A stretch of DNA of 64,000 nucleotides from Chondrilla cf. caribensis (GCA_964020155.1 OZ026554.1:2192049-2256048), one strand, 5' to 3'. Numbered from the stretch's first letter, positions 23,166-35,942 are shown. Program-made: numbers and translations. Notes: a model not told the origin generated them from the letters alone.

Positions 23166-25055
23166 GTTAGTTGCACTGAGGTTCATTGCAAACTATTTGA
23201 ACAAGTTGACAAATTGTATCACTGGGATTACGTCAAACCAGCTGAAAATAGACCGAAGTCTCTATCAGCTGGGAGACCAAAGTCCGATTTTGAGGGCAAC
23301 CAGTGATTACCTCCCAGTCATCGAAATCCTCAAAAAAGGGAACCACAGACAGCTGTTTCGCTCTTATTTGAGCTCCTCAGTGTGGTACACCCTGTACATC
23401 ATTAGGATGACTGTCCTCATCTTATCATTTCGACACACAAGTGAACACTTGTGGTCTTCATGATAAGAGAGGACGAAGGAGGCTTACAGTCAAGGCGTGA
23501 CTGTGCGCTCTGATGGTAGGGTAGGTTTAATGCACAATAAGCCTACCCTACTAATTGTACAGTGCCATATCCTGGCTGTAACCAGAAATAGTACAGTGTA
23601 ACTCCAGCTGGTGCCATATCCACAATACCATATGATTATAGTACCTCTGTATAAGTAATAAATGTCTGAGATAAATTGTGTGTGTGCAAGCTAAAGGGCT
23701 CTATAGCTATAGTTGACAAAGTAGTCATTTTGAATTAAACGAGGTTATGTAGGTTTGAGCTTGTTCGTCCTCGGTATACAGGTCCATGACCAATAATAGA
23801 AGTGAGACTGTTATCAGTGAAAGCATTGTGTGGAGTGGCCATGTGTAGCCAGACCCTTTTCCTGATAGCTTCCTCTTTGGTGATAGTGAATGGCCGGTTG
23901 GTTAATTGATTAATCACCAGTCGTAATTAAGTGGGCATAAAGCAATCACACTTATTAGACTGAGTATTAATTTTAGTCATCCAATAGACGTGATGTGGAG
24001 TCTTTAAGAGTCCTTTTCACAATTGAGGTACTTTTGAAGTACAAAATTGAAGCCATGTATTGAAGGTTATGGGTAATAAGGTGGGGGTAGTTTCTGCTTC
24101 ACTAACTAAATTTATTTCTTTTTTTATCAATCTGGTTGCACAATTAATGATGATCAGATTTGAGATGAAAATCAACTCATTAATTGATTAATTCTCCCAG
24201 CACTACTATAACACTAAAGTACACTGCTATTGGAATAGTGGTGTGTGCGTGCATGTATGTGCATGTGTACTGTGCATAATGTGTGTATGTGTGTATGCAT
24301 GTGTGTGTGCATGTATGTGTACATACAGTGTGGATGCATGCACATCCATTACAAGTATTAGGCAAAAAGGCACCCTTTCTTCCTAGGATGTCATGTGGGT
24401 GAACATCAGATTGTATTATCAGTGGTTTGGGCTAGAGTAGTTAAATTATGCACTCCACAAAACCAATGTACACACCAGTGTTATGTTTTGTGTGTGTGTG
24501 TGCAGATAGTTGATATACATGTTACATTTAAGTATATTATTAAGATGTAAATCAACAAGTTTCTAAAAGTGTTCACACAAAAACATGTTATGATTGTTCC
24601 TATGGTGTATAATATGAAGGGAGTACATGTGAGAGAGGGGTACAAGTTGCATTATATTATATTCATTTATGTATTATATTATACAATTTGCTGCCTTTTG
24701 CCATTTCATCATCACTTCATACAAGTATAGCACAATTAATAATGTGTACATACTGCATAAATAATCTTTTAAACTTCCTGAAACCTTAAATAGATATAAT
24801 GTGCCACATTAATTAGCCTATGGCTATGAGTTCCCCATGATAAATAAGAATATCTGATGCCCAATACCTCATACCCGATACCCACGCCAATACCTGATAC
24901 CTGAAACTACTGAACCTGTATTTAATTTATCAAAAATATTTTGGGCAGCACTGGCTTTACCTAATCCCGTCCTGAATACCTCTAATTTTCCAAAATTAAT
25001 AATTAATACTCACATTACACATAACCTTGAGAAAAAATCTGTTTGTGTTTAACAG
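23166..25055 (+). other. Gene 2 intron 1
   Basis: The 1.89-kb intron carries a 358-bp insertion (23200-23557) and a decayed copy of the alternative exon. In that copy (about 23692-23900) the acceptor-like TGCAAG remains, but the phase-1 frame meets a TAA after about 18 codons (VILN-stop). The MITE and the THAP element found in gene 1 are both absent, giving clean empty sites near 23885 and 24447. A CA/GT-rich stretch lies at 24240-24330. Confidence 0.7.
23200..23557. mobile_element. Uncharacterised 358-bp insertion with hairpins
   Basis: The paralogous introns read straight through AAACTATTTG|TACAGTGCC; here 358 bp separate the two words. The insert has two hairpins: CTCATCTTATCA...TGATAAGAGAGG around 23412-23475, and a perfect 10-bp pair GTAGGGTAGG...CCTACCCTAC at about 23514-23549. 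I see no terminal inverted repeat and no clear target duplication beyond TTG. A SINE-like or otherwise structured element is possible; class unknown. Confidence 0.5.
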
Positions 25056-26017
25056 AATTGGACAAATCTCTACAAAGAATGAGACGTGGAGGAGACACTG
25101 TTTCCCCAACACCTGAACCTTGCACTTGTCCACCTGGACCACCTGGTCCACCTGGTGAAGCTGGAACAAAAGGTGAAAAGGGACAGCATGGAAATCGAGG
25201 CAAAATAGGAGCAATGGGATTGAATGGGACAGATGGTGAGAAGGGTGAACAGGGAGATACAGGACTTCAAGGAATGGATGGACAGAAAGGTGAACCAGGA
25301 GTAAAGGGATTGCGAGGACTGTCAGGACAACCGGGACTCAATGGAACAAAGGGAGAAAAGGGTGAACAAGGAAATCGAGGAGTTAATGGAACAAAAGGTG
25401 AACTTGGAGAAAAAGGACAACCAGGAAATCATGGACAGAAAGGTGAACCAGGACTGAAAGGTCAACCAGGAAGTGCTGGACAGATAGGTGAACCAGGACT
25501 GCCAGGACAACCAGGACTCAATGGAACCAAGGGAGAACAGGGTGAACAAGGAGATCAGGGAGTTAATGGAACAAAGGGTGAACGTGGAGAAATAGGACAA
25601 TCAGGAAATACAGGACAGAAAGGTGACCTAGGACCGAAAGGACAACCGGGACTGAAAGGAACCAAGGGAGAACAGGGTGAACAAGGAGATCAGGGAGTTA
25701 ATGGAACAAAGGGTGAACGTGGAGAAATAGGAGAATCAGGAAATGATGGAGAGAAAGGTGAACCAGGACTGAAAGGACTAAATGGAGATAGAGGATCAAA
25801 AGGAGACATAAGACCCCAAGGACCACAAGGAAAAAGAGGACCAAAAGGAGACATAGGACCTCAAGGACCACCAGGACGACAAGGAGACATAGGACTCCAA
25901 GGACCCCAAGGACCACAAGGAGACATAGGATCCCAAGGACCACCAGGACCACCAGGATCACAAGGAAATAGAGGACTCCCAGGACCACAAGGAACAAAGG
26001 GAGAAAGAGGACCCTAA
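25056..26017 (+). CDS. Gene 2 exon 2: collagen domain
   Basis: The exon gives residues 82-401. It starts [13 protein letters not shown] with the furin-like R-M-R-R, then C104-T-C106 and about 97 Gly-X-Y triplets ending K-G-E-R-G-P and TAA. One glycine is replaced: the GDIGPQG module reads G-D-I-R-P-Q-G near 25809 (GGA to AGA), which would put a kink or micro-unfolding in the triple helix. The asparagine sequons N-G-T-K-G-E recur roughly every 40 residues. A polyadenylation-type AATAAA lies 80 bp past the stop (26097-26102). Confidence 0.9.
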
Positions 26018-27526
26018 TTAAGGAGAGAGAGTTGCTGTATCAGGAACCACAGTGAATGTAATGATCATCAAATTTACAAACATCAGATCTAAAGTTAATA
26101 AAAAGAAATAGATGCAACTTTTACAATTAATTTTCCACTATTAGTAATGTAATTGTAATCAGTTAAAGAATTTGTGATTGCAGGTATATGATAATAATTA
26201 TTGATTGGAGTGTCAATGATAACACATTGCATCAAAAGTCAAGAATAATAAATAACACACAATCTATAAACAGGTATACATACAATTTTGTAGAATCTAT
26301 AGCTACTGAAGCTTTCAAAATAACTGATCTCTTATGATGACAAGCATACCAACCCAAAATACACAACAGTTCACCTATTGCTATAGAGTCAATGACATGT
26401 AGGGTTATTGCAAATATTGCTAAATTTGAACTACCTAACTTCGTAATAATATAATATACAATTAGTAGAGATTATATATAAATCTTCATGCAGGTGAGAT
26501 CAATCAATAACCAAATTAAACTTGAATCTCATATATGTTCAATCGAGTAAACCTTTACCACCGATTGAATTTTTCTATAATCTGATACTGCATGCAAAGA
26601 GTATATACTGCTAATGTACGTGTTGACATGACATATACATGAGACATTCAATCTGACTGACTGTAAAAAATAGCGAGCCCCCTTAAACGTTGAATTAGTG
26701 TATGGAAGCCGGGGTGGTACATGTATCCGAAACAAAATAGAACCGCAAACTGGAACAAAATGGCTGGGTAATACCTGATGCTAAGATTCCTTGCATATTA
26801 TACTGCCAATGAAGTTTCGATTTTACAACCAATCCAACACATACTATACACTCAATACGTATATTCACTATGTGCAAGGTTTACTGTTACTTTGAATTTC
26901 AAACAATTGCCTTGCTACATTCTGCTGATATCAGGCCAAATGCTCGGTGTGCTTGTACGTATATTCCAACCCTTTGTTCTTAAAGGCATTATTTTTAGTC
27001 AAGCAGCGAGGTGATTCATATCATATCTGTATGACCATATGTGTTATGGCACTACATTGAATGTGTATGTGTGCGTGTATGTGTGTATATTTTCAACATC
27101 CATGTGTGTGTATGTGTATATACAATAGCATAATTATAGTACATAGGGCAAAATGGTTTCAATGGTGTCATGTAAGAATTCTGTCTGAATGTGTGTGAAA
27201 GTCTTACTAATAGTGTTAACATGCAATCGTACAAGCATGCAAGATGTAATTAGACATGAGAACAGGATGTTTACTGCTTCAGTTAGAAACCCACATGAAT
27301 GGACATTTATATGTCATCAATTAGTAATCTACCTACCCTCTTCTCCTCTCACTGTTTGACACAAATGAACAATTGATTGAGAACCAAAATGGGAGACAGC
27401 AGATACATGACGTTGTCTTGTATATTTCCCAAAGTGCATATGTAACACTCAAATGTATAACTATATATATATCCATACGCACACGTACACACACACATGA
27501 ACAAATGTATTGTATGTGTAGTTGTT

Positions 27527-27570
<44 letters not shown>

Positions 27571-27945
27571 CGTGTATATGCTTTTGCACACTGGTGTGTG
27601 TAGGTGAATATGATTACATTACATATAATAGATAATGCAAAATGGCTTCACTTAAGGTTTCATTAAATTGAGTTATCATGCAGTCATATAAGGATCTAAT
27701 ATTTTATTAGTGTGTACATTGTCAGGTACGAGTGTGTGCATATATGCTATGCCCAAAGCCTAACTCACCTGATTCAGCAGAAGATTATAATCACAACAAT
27801 ATTAGCATGCAGCTACAAAATGTCAAATCAAGGGAAGTATAAGGGAAAGGCATTGTATAAATGTGTCAATTATTGTATACATGTACATTATGCATTTGTT
27901 TTTTGTTTGTGTACATGTGGGTGTTCACATGTGTATTAGCACAAT
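26018..27945. repeat. Gene 2 downstream block and intergenic repeats
   Basis: The downstream block is at 26018-26560, the RQPFC-like segment at about 26680-26770 and the 'AAGATTCCTTGCATATTATA' word of the window's left edge near 26780. From 26930 come the general intergenic blocks that precede each gene, with a (GT)n tract at 27531-27568. I see no intact gene. Confidence 0.45.
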
Positions 27946-29129
27946 GATATCTAAAATTACATGTTTCAAGGCTGACATACATAACATGCAAACATACAAC
28001 ACATGCAGATTTAAGGATAGTAAACAGAATGGACAATTATGTACAGCAACTTTGAAAGGGATGGAGAGTGCATCCAAAACTCAGTTCAACTAGAGGATGA
28101 TGTACCACATCGGTTCATTCATGTGGTGACTGAATCTCTCTCTTGGGGAACATTGATAGTAGGGTGAACAGACAGAATCCTTGCTTCACACAGTATCCAT
28201 GGCCAACCAAACAAACAGAGGAAAACTGACACTAACCAACACATTAGAAGCCTTATGAAATGTCATGTGTGTGACCTTTCATATTCACCTACTCTGGCTG
28301 TAAACAACCTCCTCTAGCTATAGACTGTGCAAGGGTCGACTGTCAGAGGAAAATGAAGGGAAGAATATCCAGAAAGCAGTAATGAGATTACATCTTATCA
28401 TAAGTTGGCTACCTAGACCATAGCTACATACTCTGTTCCTGCTTTTGTATGATGTCATCACAGCGGTATATAGAAGGTATGACTAGTGTATGGATACATA
28501 TTTTACACATGCAAATTGTGTTTGTGCATACATTAGTGAGCAAGTGTATGTGTGCATTTGCAAGTGGATGTGTGTGTGTGTGCAAGCTGTTTATGCTAAA
28601 CTTACTACATTCACAGCTCATGATCACGTACGTAGCGAAATATAGAACATAGAACATGGCAGAATTGAAGTATATAGTGCAGTGCAGGTAATTATATATA
28701 GCAATCTTGAAAGGGATTGAGAGTACATACCAAACTGTGCTCAACTAGAGGATGACAAACCACTTTACTTCATTTATGTGGTGATGGAAGTGTTCTCTTG
28801 AGGAACATTGACACATGAAAGTGTAGAGAATAATTCCCTCACACATTATTCAACCAAACACAGACAGGAGGAAGACGCAGTAGTGAAAATCACAGAATGT
28901 GGGGTCAGTTATTTAAATACCCATCAAACAGTCTATATATGCACTATTCTACCAGGAACGCTGTAAAATAATATGTATGCACCAGGAATCAGACTTGTGC
29001 TTCAGACATTGTCAATGAATATCGTTGAACGTGGGTGTATCCTTCAAGTGACTATTAAATTAGTCTGTTCTGCTGTGGTTACCATAAACTGACACCAAGA
29101 AACTGAGTGCGTTGGCTAGAGCTACTGTT
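27946..29129 (+). promoter_or_regulatory. Gene 3 upstream region and proximal promoter/5'UTR
   Basis: The distal block is at about 27950-28420, the second block at 28690-28900 and the proximal promoter at 29030-29129. The palindrome reads TGTGGT-T-ACCATA at 29074-29086, so the right half-site differs from the TGTGGT complement by one base, and the following leader reads GACACCAAG where genes 1, 2 and 4 have AGCACTA. Gene 5 shares both differences, forming a second promoter subtype. Confidence 0.5.
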
Positions 29130-29373
29130 ATGGCTACAAACCTTAAGGTCTTTCTACAAGTGGCTCTTTTGTGCTATGTGGTGACTACCAGTATCGGGGG
29201 TAGCATTGACTTCCAAAAGGCACTTGCCACACTTCAGAAGGAAGTGGAGGATCTCAAACAGCAGTCTCAAGAAGAGATAAAGTCTTTGGTGACTGAGCTG
29301 AATGAACTGAGGCAGCAGTCGAAACAGGAAATCAAGTTACTTCACCAGAGATTAGAGCAAATTGAAGCCAAAG
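29130..29373 (+). CDS. Gene 3 exon 1: signal peptide and coiled coil
   Basis: Residues 1-81 of a predicted 362-aa short collagen. The start is M-A-T-N-L-K where the others have M-A-P-N; the hydrophobic signal core is unchanged and the coiled coil has E-E-I-K-S-L in place of E-E-I-N-S-L. The donor AAAG|GTTAGT and phase 1 are the same. Located after the gene 3 proximal promoter, 29 bp beyond the conserved TTGGCTAGAGC leader start. Confidence 0.85.
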
Positions 29374-29533
29374 GTTAGTTGCACTAAGGTTCTATGCAAA
29401 CTATTTGGTCAAGGCTGTGACCAGAAACAGTACAGTGTAACTACAGCTGCATGGTACCTTACCCACAATACCATTTGATTATAGTACCTCTGTATAAGTA
29501 ATGTATGTCTGAGAAATATTATGTGCGTGCAAG

Positions 29534-29739
29534 CTAAAGGGCCCTTAGCCATTGTTGACAAATTAGTCATTTTGAATCAAACAGAGTTATGCGGTTTTGA
29601 TCCTGTTGGTCCTCAGTATACAGGTCCAATGACCAAAAATGGAAGTGAGACTGTTATCAGTAAAACATTGTGTGGAGTGGCCTTGTGTAGCAAGCCCCTT
29701 TTCCTGACCACTACCTCTTTGGTATCCATGTCAGTGTAG
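29534..29739 (+). CDS. Gene 3 cryptic/alternative terminal exon
   Basis: After GTGCAAG the phase-1 frame is open for about 69 codons to TAG. It shares with the gene 1 copy the words GPLAIVDK, TELC, T-K-N-G-S-E-T-V and then continues differently, K-T-L-C-G-V-A-L-C-S-K-P-L-F, with four cysteines. The last codons run into the start of the TAGTCT element, so the stop is provided by the insertion. Exon 1 spliced to this segment would encode a secreted protein of about 150 aa with coiled coil and small cysteine-bearing tail. Whether it is used is unknown. Confidence 0.35.
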
Positions 29740-30105
29740 TCTAGCTAGCATAATTTTGTCGAGCGAACAGACAGCAGCTATTACTAGTGTATTTGTTGGG
29801 GAGGACAACATAGTCTGTCTACCAACTGGGTGTGGCAAATTTATTGAAATATATCGTATCAATTCTAAATCACCCCTTTGATGAATTCGCTGCGATCAGA
29901 GTGTACGCATGCCAAAAAGTCCAAAGAAGTCACTTACACAATCGACAGGATAGCTTCAGCAACTACAGTTTGCACGCTCAATTTCATCCGGAGGACGTGC
30001 CATCTTGCACAATTTGTGCTGTAAACCAATTGCTATTTGGGCTAGACCATCTCCGCACTATACACCCATGGGGCGTGTACGGGGATGGGCTAGCTAGATA
30101 GACTA
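29737..30105. mobile_element. TAGTCT-family element with RecQ P-loop fragment
   Basis: The ends TAGTCTAGCTAGC and GCTAGCTAGATAGACTA are inverted repeats of the family seen at 10899 and 42599, here with a longer interior. Around 29787-29850 the + strand reads G-E-D-N-I-V-C-L-P-T-G-C-G-K-F-I-E, the RecQ-type motif I (consensus VCLPTGYGKS). The rest (C-T-I-C-A-V near 30005) is not recognisable. This links the small intronic MITEs to the RecQ-bearing element at 16096. Confidence 0.6.
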
Positions 30106-30499
30106 CTGCGAGTGAATAGTAAATGATTGGTTAATTGATTAATCACCACTCGTAATTTAGTCTGTGTAACTGGATAGCAAACACGCTTTTAGACCGAGTA
30201 TATAGTCATCCAATAGACATGATGTGGAGCCTTTAGAGTCCTTTTCACATTTCAGGTACTGTTGAAGTACAAAATTGAAGGTATGGAATGAAGGTTATTG
30301 GTAATAAGGTGGGGAGGGCTTCTGCTTCACTAACTTAATTTCTCCATGTAATTAATCAATTTGCTTGCACTATTAATGATGGTCAGATTTCGAATTGAAA
30401 ATCAACTGATTTTTTGATCAATTGTCCCAGCACTACTATAAGTATACTGCTGTTACAATTGGGGGTGTATGTGTATGAATGCGTTTGTGTATAACACGT

Positions 30500-30909
<410 letters not shown>

Positions 30910-31437
30910 GTTGATATACATGCTACATTTAAGTATATTATTAAGATGCATTTCTAAAAGTTATTTTAACTGTGTGTACACAAATAGTATGCTATAATTT
31001 TTGCTATGGTGTACGTATATTATTATGAAGGGAGTACATGCCTGCAAGAGGGGTACAAGTTGCATATTATAGAATACAATTTGTTACCTTCTGCCATTTC
31101 ATTATCACTTCATATAATTATAGCACAATTAACAACTGCATAAATGTTATAAAATAATTTTATCACATAATACAAATTTTTATGCTCTTTCAACTTCCTG
31201 AAAAATTAAGTAGATACAAATTGCCACATTAAATAGCCTATGGCTAATAGTTCCCCACATCAGATAATACTTGATACCTGATAGCTGATACCTGATACCC
31301 AATACCTCATACCTCATACCTAAAAACATACTGAGCCTGCATTATTGGAAACATTTTAGCAGCACTAGTTTTACCTAACAGGCTTGAATACTCACTTTAC
31401 ACATAACCTTGAAGAATAATCTACTTGTCTTCGACAG

Positions 31438-32282
31438 AAATGAACAAACCTCTCAAAAGAATGAGACGTGGAGGAGGCACTGTTTCCCCAACACCTGAAC
31501 CTTGCACTTGTCCACCTGGACCAACTGGTAAACCTGGTGAAGCTGGACCAAAAGGTGAAAAGGGACAGCGTGGAAAACGAGGCAAAATAGGTGCAAAGGG
31601 GTTGAAAGGAACAGATGGTGAGAAGGGTGAACAGGGAGATACAGGACTTCCAGGAATGGTTGGGCAGAAAGGTGAACCAGGAGTAAAGGGATTGCAAGGA
31701 CTGCCTGGTAGGGCTGGACAGATAGGTGCACGAGGACTGCCAGGACAACCGGGACTCAATGGAACAAAGGGAGAAAAGGGTGAGCAAGGAGGTCATGGAT
31801 TTAATGGAACAAAAGGTGAACGTGGAGAAACAGGACAAGGAGGAAATGATGGACAGAAAGGTGAACCAGGACTGAAAGGACAACCAGGAAGTGCTGGACA
31901 GATAGGCGAACCAGGACTCAAAGGACAACCAGGACTCAATGGAACCAAGGGAGAAAAGGGTGAACAAGGAAATCAAGGAGTTAATGGAACAAAAGGTGAA
32001 CGTGGAGAAACAGGACAAGGAGGAAATAAAGGACAGAAAGGTGAACCAGGACCACAAGGAATTAGAGGACCAAAAGGAGACTTAGGACGCCAAGGACCAC
32101 CAGGACCACTAGGATCACCAGGACCACAAGGAGACAAAGGACTCCAAGGACCACCAGGACCACAAGGAGAAATAGGACCCAAAGGAACACCAGGACCACA
32201 AGGTGACAAAGGACTCCAAGGACCAAAAGGACCACAAGGACCAAAAGGATACAAAGGAGCCCCAGGACAACCAGGACCATAA
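31438..32282 (+). CDS. Gene 3 exon 2: collagen domain
   Basis: Residues 82-362. It begins [14 protein letters not shown] with the furin-like R-M-R-R, has C104-T-C106 and about 84 Gly-X-Y triplets to G-Q-P-G-P and TAA, with no glycine substitution that I can see. The middle carries two near copies of a module, [15 protein letters not shown] followed by Q-K-G-E-P-G, about 180 bp apart. The C-terminal 60 residues are rich in proline and glutamine (G-P-P-G-P-Q), which would be the most stable part of the helix. Confidence 0.9.
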
Positions 32283-32498
32283 GAAGAGGGAGAGTTGCTG
32301 TATCAGGAACCAAAGCGAATGTAATGATTATCAACAAATTTACCAACATCAGATCTAAAGTTAATGAAAAGAAATAGATGCAACCTATACAATTAATTTT
32401 CCACTATTAGCAATGTAATAGTATTCAGTTTAAGACTGCAGCTTGTGTTAGCAGGTATATTATGACAATAATGATATGATTATTGTGGATAACCTAAG

Positions 32499-32568
<70 letters not shown>

Positions 32569-33020
32569 TAGGTCTCAGTTAGATCCTCGAGATTACGAGG
32601 ATCTAACTGAGTGCAAAACGAATACATGTAATGGCATATGTAACAAAGTTTATTGGGAGTCGATAGGTTTTATAGTATTCAAGAAATTTTAGATGATCGA
32701 ATATAGGTAGTGTCCGAAAAACAGTTGAGCTGGAAATTAAAAGGACACTCGATTGAGATCCTATTGGTATGTCGAAGGAGTTCAAATGAAGGCAAACGAC
32801 CAATTCTGTCGTTTGCGCTGCTCTACACTTGATGTAAAGAATTACCTACTATGATCTAACACCTTTTTTAATGATGCCGAGATTCTCGGCATCGTAGCTG
32901 ATTCGTCAAAAGTTGCACAATTAATCTCTAGTGCCGCTAGACCATCTTTCATGCTGGAGACATTTAGAAAGACGGTCGTAGCAGGCCAGACTACAGTACA
33001 TATGGACATGCCTGCAATGT
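32283..33020. other. Gene 3 downstream block, GA repeat and perfect hairpin
   Basis: The downstream block runs to about 32480. A (TA)n run then a (GA)n run of about 50 bp lie at 32496-32566, followed at once by an inverted repeat with perfect 15-bp arms (TCAGTTAGATCCTCG, 32575-32589 and 32596-32610) and a 6-base loop. Minus-strand frames at 32842-33054 read GLAALEINCATFDESATMPR, which looks like protein but is unrecognised. The segment 32570-33020 has no counterpart near the other genes. Confidence 0.5.
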
Positions 33021-33570
33021 ATACCGTATATTCCCTAATTTTCCGGCAGAGCAAATTTCAGCTTCAAGTTGACAATTAGCAATACAATGGTTGGAACCAG
33101 AGACACACCGAAAAATAGGTAACCAAAAATGGTGGAATTCTTTAACAGTAGTGGCACCTGTTTGCAGGTATCATGCGTACATGGACCACTGGGAAGCCGA
33201 AACCGGCACTGCGCTCCTCTTTGAACAAGAATTAGGTGAATATGACATAATTGAAGGTGTAAGAGTCTGTATTCATTGTTTCATAGCCAGCATTGGACCT
33301 ATTTTAGCCGAGCAGTTAACATTCTCGCTGATTGGCACTGCCTCTACAACACGATAAATGTAGCAAGGCGAAAAAGAACATAGAGAGAGGTGTATGGCAC
33401 ATTAAGAGACAAAACATAATATACAATCCCTATAGATGACCAAAAAATAGAGTCAAGACAAAAATTACGGAACGTGGTATTTTGTCAAAAATTAGACTAT
33501 TACCAGACCCGATTTGTAAGGATCCCGAAAAATAAGGGTGCATGCTGAAAAATTACGGAATATACGGTAT
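33021..33570. mobile_element. 0.55-kb MITE with ATACCGTATATTCC termini
   Basis: The left end ATACCGTATATTCCCTAAT and the complement of the right end, ATACCGTATATTCCGTAAT, match at 18 of 19 bases. Such ends with A/T-rich targets are typical of Tc1/mariner-type MITEs. The interior has an 88-codon + strand frame (33091-33357) with H-A-Y-M-D-H-W-E-A-E-T-G-T, not recognised. The left flank TGGACATGCCTGCAATGTAT also occurs at 46365 and 57915, where the first 12 bases of the terminus are followed by other sequence. Confidence 0.55.
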
Positions 33571-34732
33571 GTCAGTTGATCATCAGCACCAGCTGCATTA
33601 GTGGCTTACACTGGAATAAACAATGTGCAGATACAATAATGGGACGATACATACAATAAGAAGGTGCAGTTTATATATATATATATATAATATATATATT
33701 AGTACACGTTACACAGTGTAAATACTATATTATATATATATATATATTGGATGGTGAGATCATAATTCAAGTTAATGGAATATGTAGTTACTATGTTCAG
33801 GAGAGCGGTTTGTTAGATCATATCTGTACATTTTAGCATATGTTTACATGTTCTGCAGTTCTATAGCTATGTAGGAGTTTTAAGCTATTTACAGAGAATA
33901 ATAATAAATGTATACACACATTGTCAAAATATTCCCCCGGAAAAGGCTTAACTCTGTGTGTACATTGCATACTCATTCCATCATTAGTGGAGTAGGAGGG
34001 CAAAAGGGGGTATTATACTATAGTGGATACTCAATAATCTCCCACATCCAGTTGGAAATCTCATTAATTTGTTACAGATCACAAGTGACTGTAAGGAATA
34101 GTGAGCCCACTTAAACATAGAGGTCGTTTATAATCAGGTATCCGGAGCGAAACAGAACAAAATGGCTGCCTGCTTCACTTCATAGTCAGGAATATCCAAC
34201 CGTTTTTATCACTAGATTGGCAGCATACACTAAAAAAACATACACAAAATCAATACACTAATGCAAAACAACACATATTAACTATTACCAGTTTAAATGG
34301 AGTGATTTTTCAGTGAGTTATGAAATCTAATCGATCAAGCGAATGAAATTGACACTAGATCTCTCTGCATGGAGCGCCTTACAAAGAAGTATTCTGGACA
34401 CATTTAGTTGAATTCAGTCATTATTTAAAAATATATCCCGTCAAAGATTGATCAAGATTCATCTAGTTGTTTAAGATGCTCACAACAGCATCTTAAACAA
34501 CTTGATGACCTTAAATGAACATGGAATGAGACAGGATAACAGAGGCAAGGTTGTGATTTGCTCCTTGTAATTGGTTTATATTCATGCAAGAGAATATATT
34601 ATAGTCAGTTATACACAAAGTTTGGCCTTACCACTAGTGAGGGGAGAACAAAGTGAGCCCCAATTAAGTGTAGGAACAGAGACAGTTGTACCACATGTGT
34701 GGGACTCAATTTAACTTGTCTCAAATACACCA
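33571..34732. repeat. Intergenic block shared with 18290-19080
   Basis: The block contains two TA-rich runs (33675-33700, 33730-33748) and the sequence from TTACACAGTGTAAATAC to CAATTTAACTTGTCTCAAAT in the same order as in 18300-19080 and 20700-20850. A small inverted repeat AGTTGTTTAAGATGCT / AGCATCTTAAACAACT with a short loop lies at about 34456-34503. It ends at the left terminus of the large element. Confidence 0.5.
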
Positions 34733-34979
34733 CACAGGAGAAAGCGCGTGACAATACGGCAACATACGGGTTCCGTCTTAAGTCTGTTATACGGTATTAG
34801 ACGGGATATCGTTGTCCACGGATACCGTTCTTCCGTCATAATATTATTATACGTAACCCACGATACCGTCCTATACCGTGAAGTGACGGTCTATGGTGTA
34901 CCTCAAGTGATCGAAGATTTTCGCTTTTTGTAGTCAGACAGTCTCGTAAATCGTCAGCTGAATGTTCGAATCCAAGCGG

Positions 34980-35093
34980 ATGAAGATGTCAAGTGATCGT
35001 AGGTTTTCTACCCATCGTAATCAGTCTCGAAAAGAACATACTAGCTACAGGCACCGGGAGATGTTGGGAAGCAGTGATACCAGTACTTGTTAA
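34980..35093 (+). CDS. Small basic ORF in the large element
   Basis: An ATG opens a 37-codon frame rich in S, R and H (MSSDRRFSTHRNQSRKEH, then REMLGSSDTSTC) before TAA. The composition is coding-like and unlike the AT-rich background. A +1 shift near its end would join the E/D-rich frame leading to the exon at 35147, so it may be the N terminus of the element's protein, broken by one indel. Function unknown. Confidence 0.3.
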   Translation: MKMSSDRRFSTHRNQSRKEHTSYRHREMLGSSDTSTC

Positions 35094-35104
35094 GGCGGAA
35101 GAGA

Positions 35105-35191
35105 TAGTCAATCGTCGACGAAGGCGAAATTCATGATCCGCTTGACATGGAGGAGGCTGAAGTAGAAATGTCGACTTTCGACCTCTTTCAG
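35105..35191 (+). CDS. Putative exon of an acidic element protein, part 1
   Basis: From just after an in-frame TAG (35105) the frame is open and acidic: IVDEGEIHDPLDMEEAEVEM, then S-T-F-D-L-F-Q, ending at CAG|GTATGT, a good splice donor in phase 0 at 35191/35192. An ATG lies at 35147. The next acceptor in phase 0 is at 35942, giving a joined frame of 53 residues from that ATG. The intron would contain the GT satellite. The coding-like composition and fitting phases are the evidence; the product is unknown. Confidence 0.35.
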
Positions 35192-35384
35192 GTATGTACG
35201 TACGTACGTAATCATAACGTGAATTCAGTGATATGTAGCAAGATCCTAAACCATGTTTACAGGTGAGATGTAGCTAATAGTGGTAACAAGGTTATCCCAC
35301 GTTAAAAGATGCAAGAATGTTTTTATCTGCTAGCTTAAATATCCGTTCTATAGGTATACTCCTAGCCTAATGTACGTTTATATA

Positions 35385-35592
35385 TTGTGTGTGTGTGTGT
35401 GTTTGTGTGCACATGTGTGTGTGTGTGTGTGTGTGTTTGTGTGCACATGTGTGTGTGTGTGTGTGTGCGCACGTGTGCATGTGTGTGTGCGCACGTGTGT
35501 GCATGTGTGTGCGTGTGTGTGTGTGTGTGTACACATGTGTGTGTGTGTGTGCACACGTGTGTGTGTGTGAGTGTGTGTGCACATGTGTATGT

Positions 35593-35669
<77 letters not shown>

Positions 35670-35753
35670 GCACGTGTGTATGTGGTGTGTGTGTGTGTTT
35701 GTTTGTGTGTGCACATGTGTATGTGGTGTGTGTGTGTGTGCACGTGTGTATGT

Positions 35754-35813
<60 letters not shown>
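35385..35813. repeat. Compound GT satellite, 430 bp
   Basis: A (GT)n tract interrupted at regular places by GCACATGTGTATGTG and GCACGTGTG words; the segment GTGCACATGTGTATGTGGTG is repeated about four times between 35578 and 35760. All reading frames are open on both strands, which explains the long Cys-Val and Thr-His frames seen there; they are not genes. Confidence 0.85.
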
Positions 35814-35814
<1 letters not shown>

Positions 35815-35942
35815 GGACATTTGGCGAGTTTGACACCAATCATATCTATGCAGAGTGAAGTAACAGTATTATATTACATATGATCAATGGGATATACTCA
35901 TGAAGTATTTGTTTAATAGTTCATTTTACTGTATAATTGTAG

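Noticed and set aside
34955..34975. GTTCGAATCC-like word suggesting a tRNA T-loop
   Set aside because: No acceptor stem, D-arm or anticodon arm can be folded around it.
35362..35858. Long Cys-Val and Thr-His ORFs across GT/CA tracts (also near 17595, 22377, 30479 and 40518)
   Set aside because: A dinucleotide repeat has no stop codon in any frame; the ORFs track the microsatellites and nothing else.
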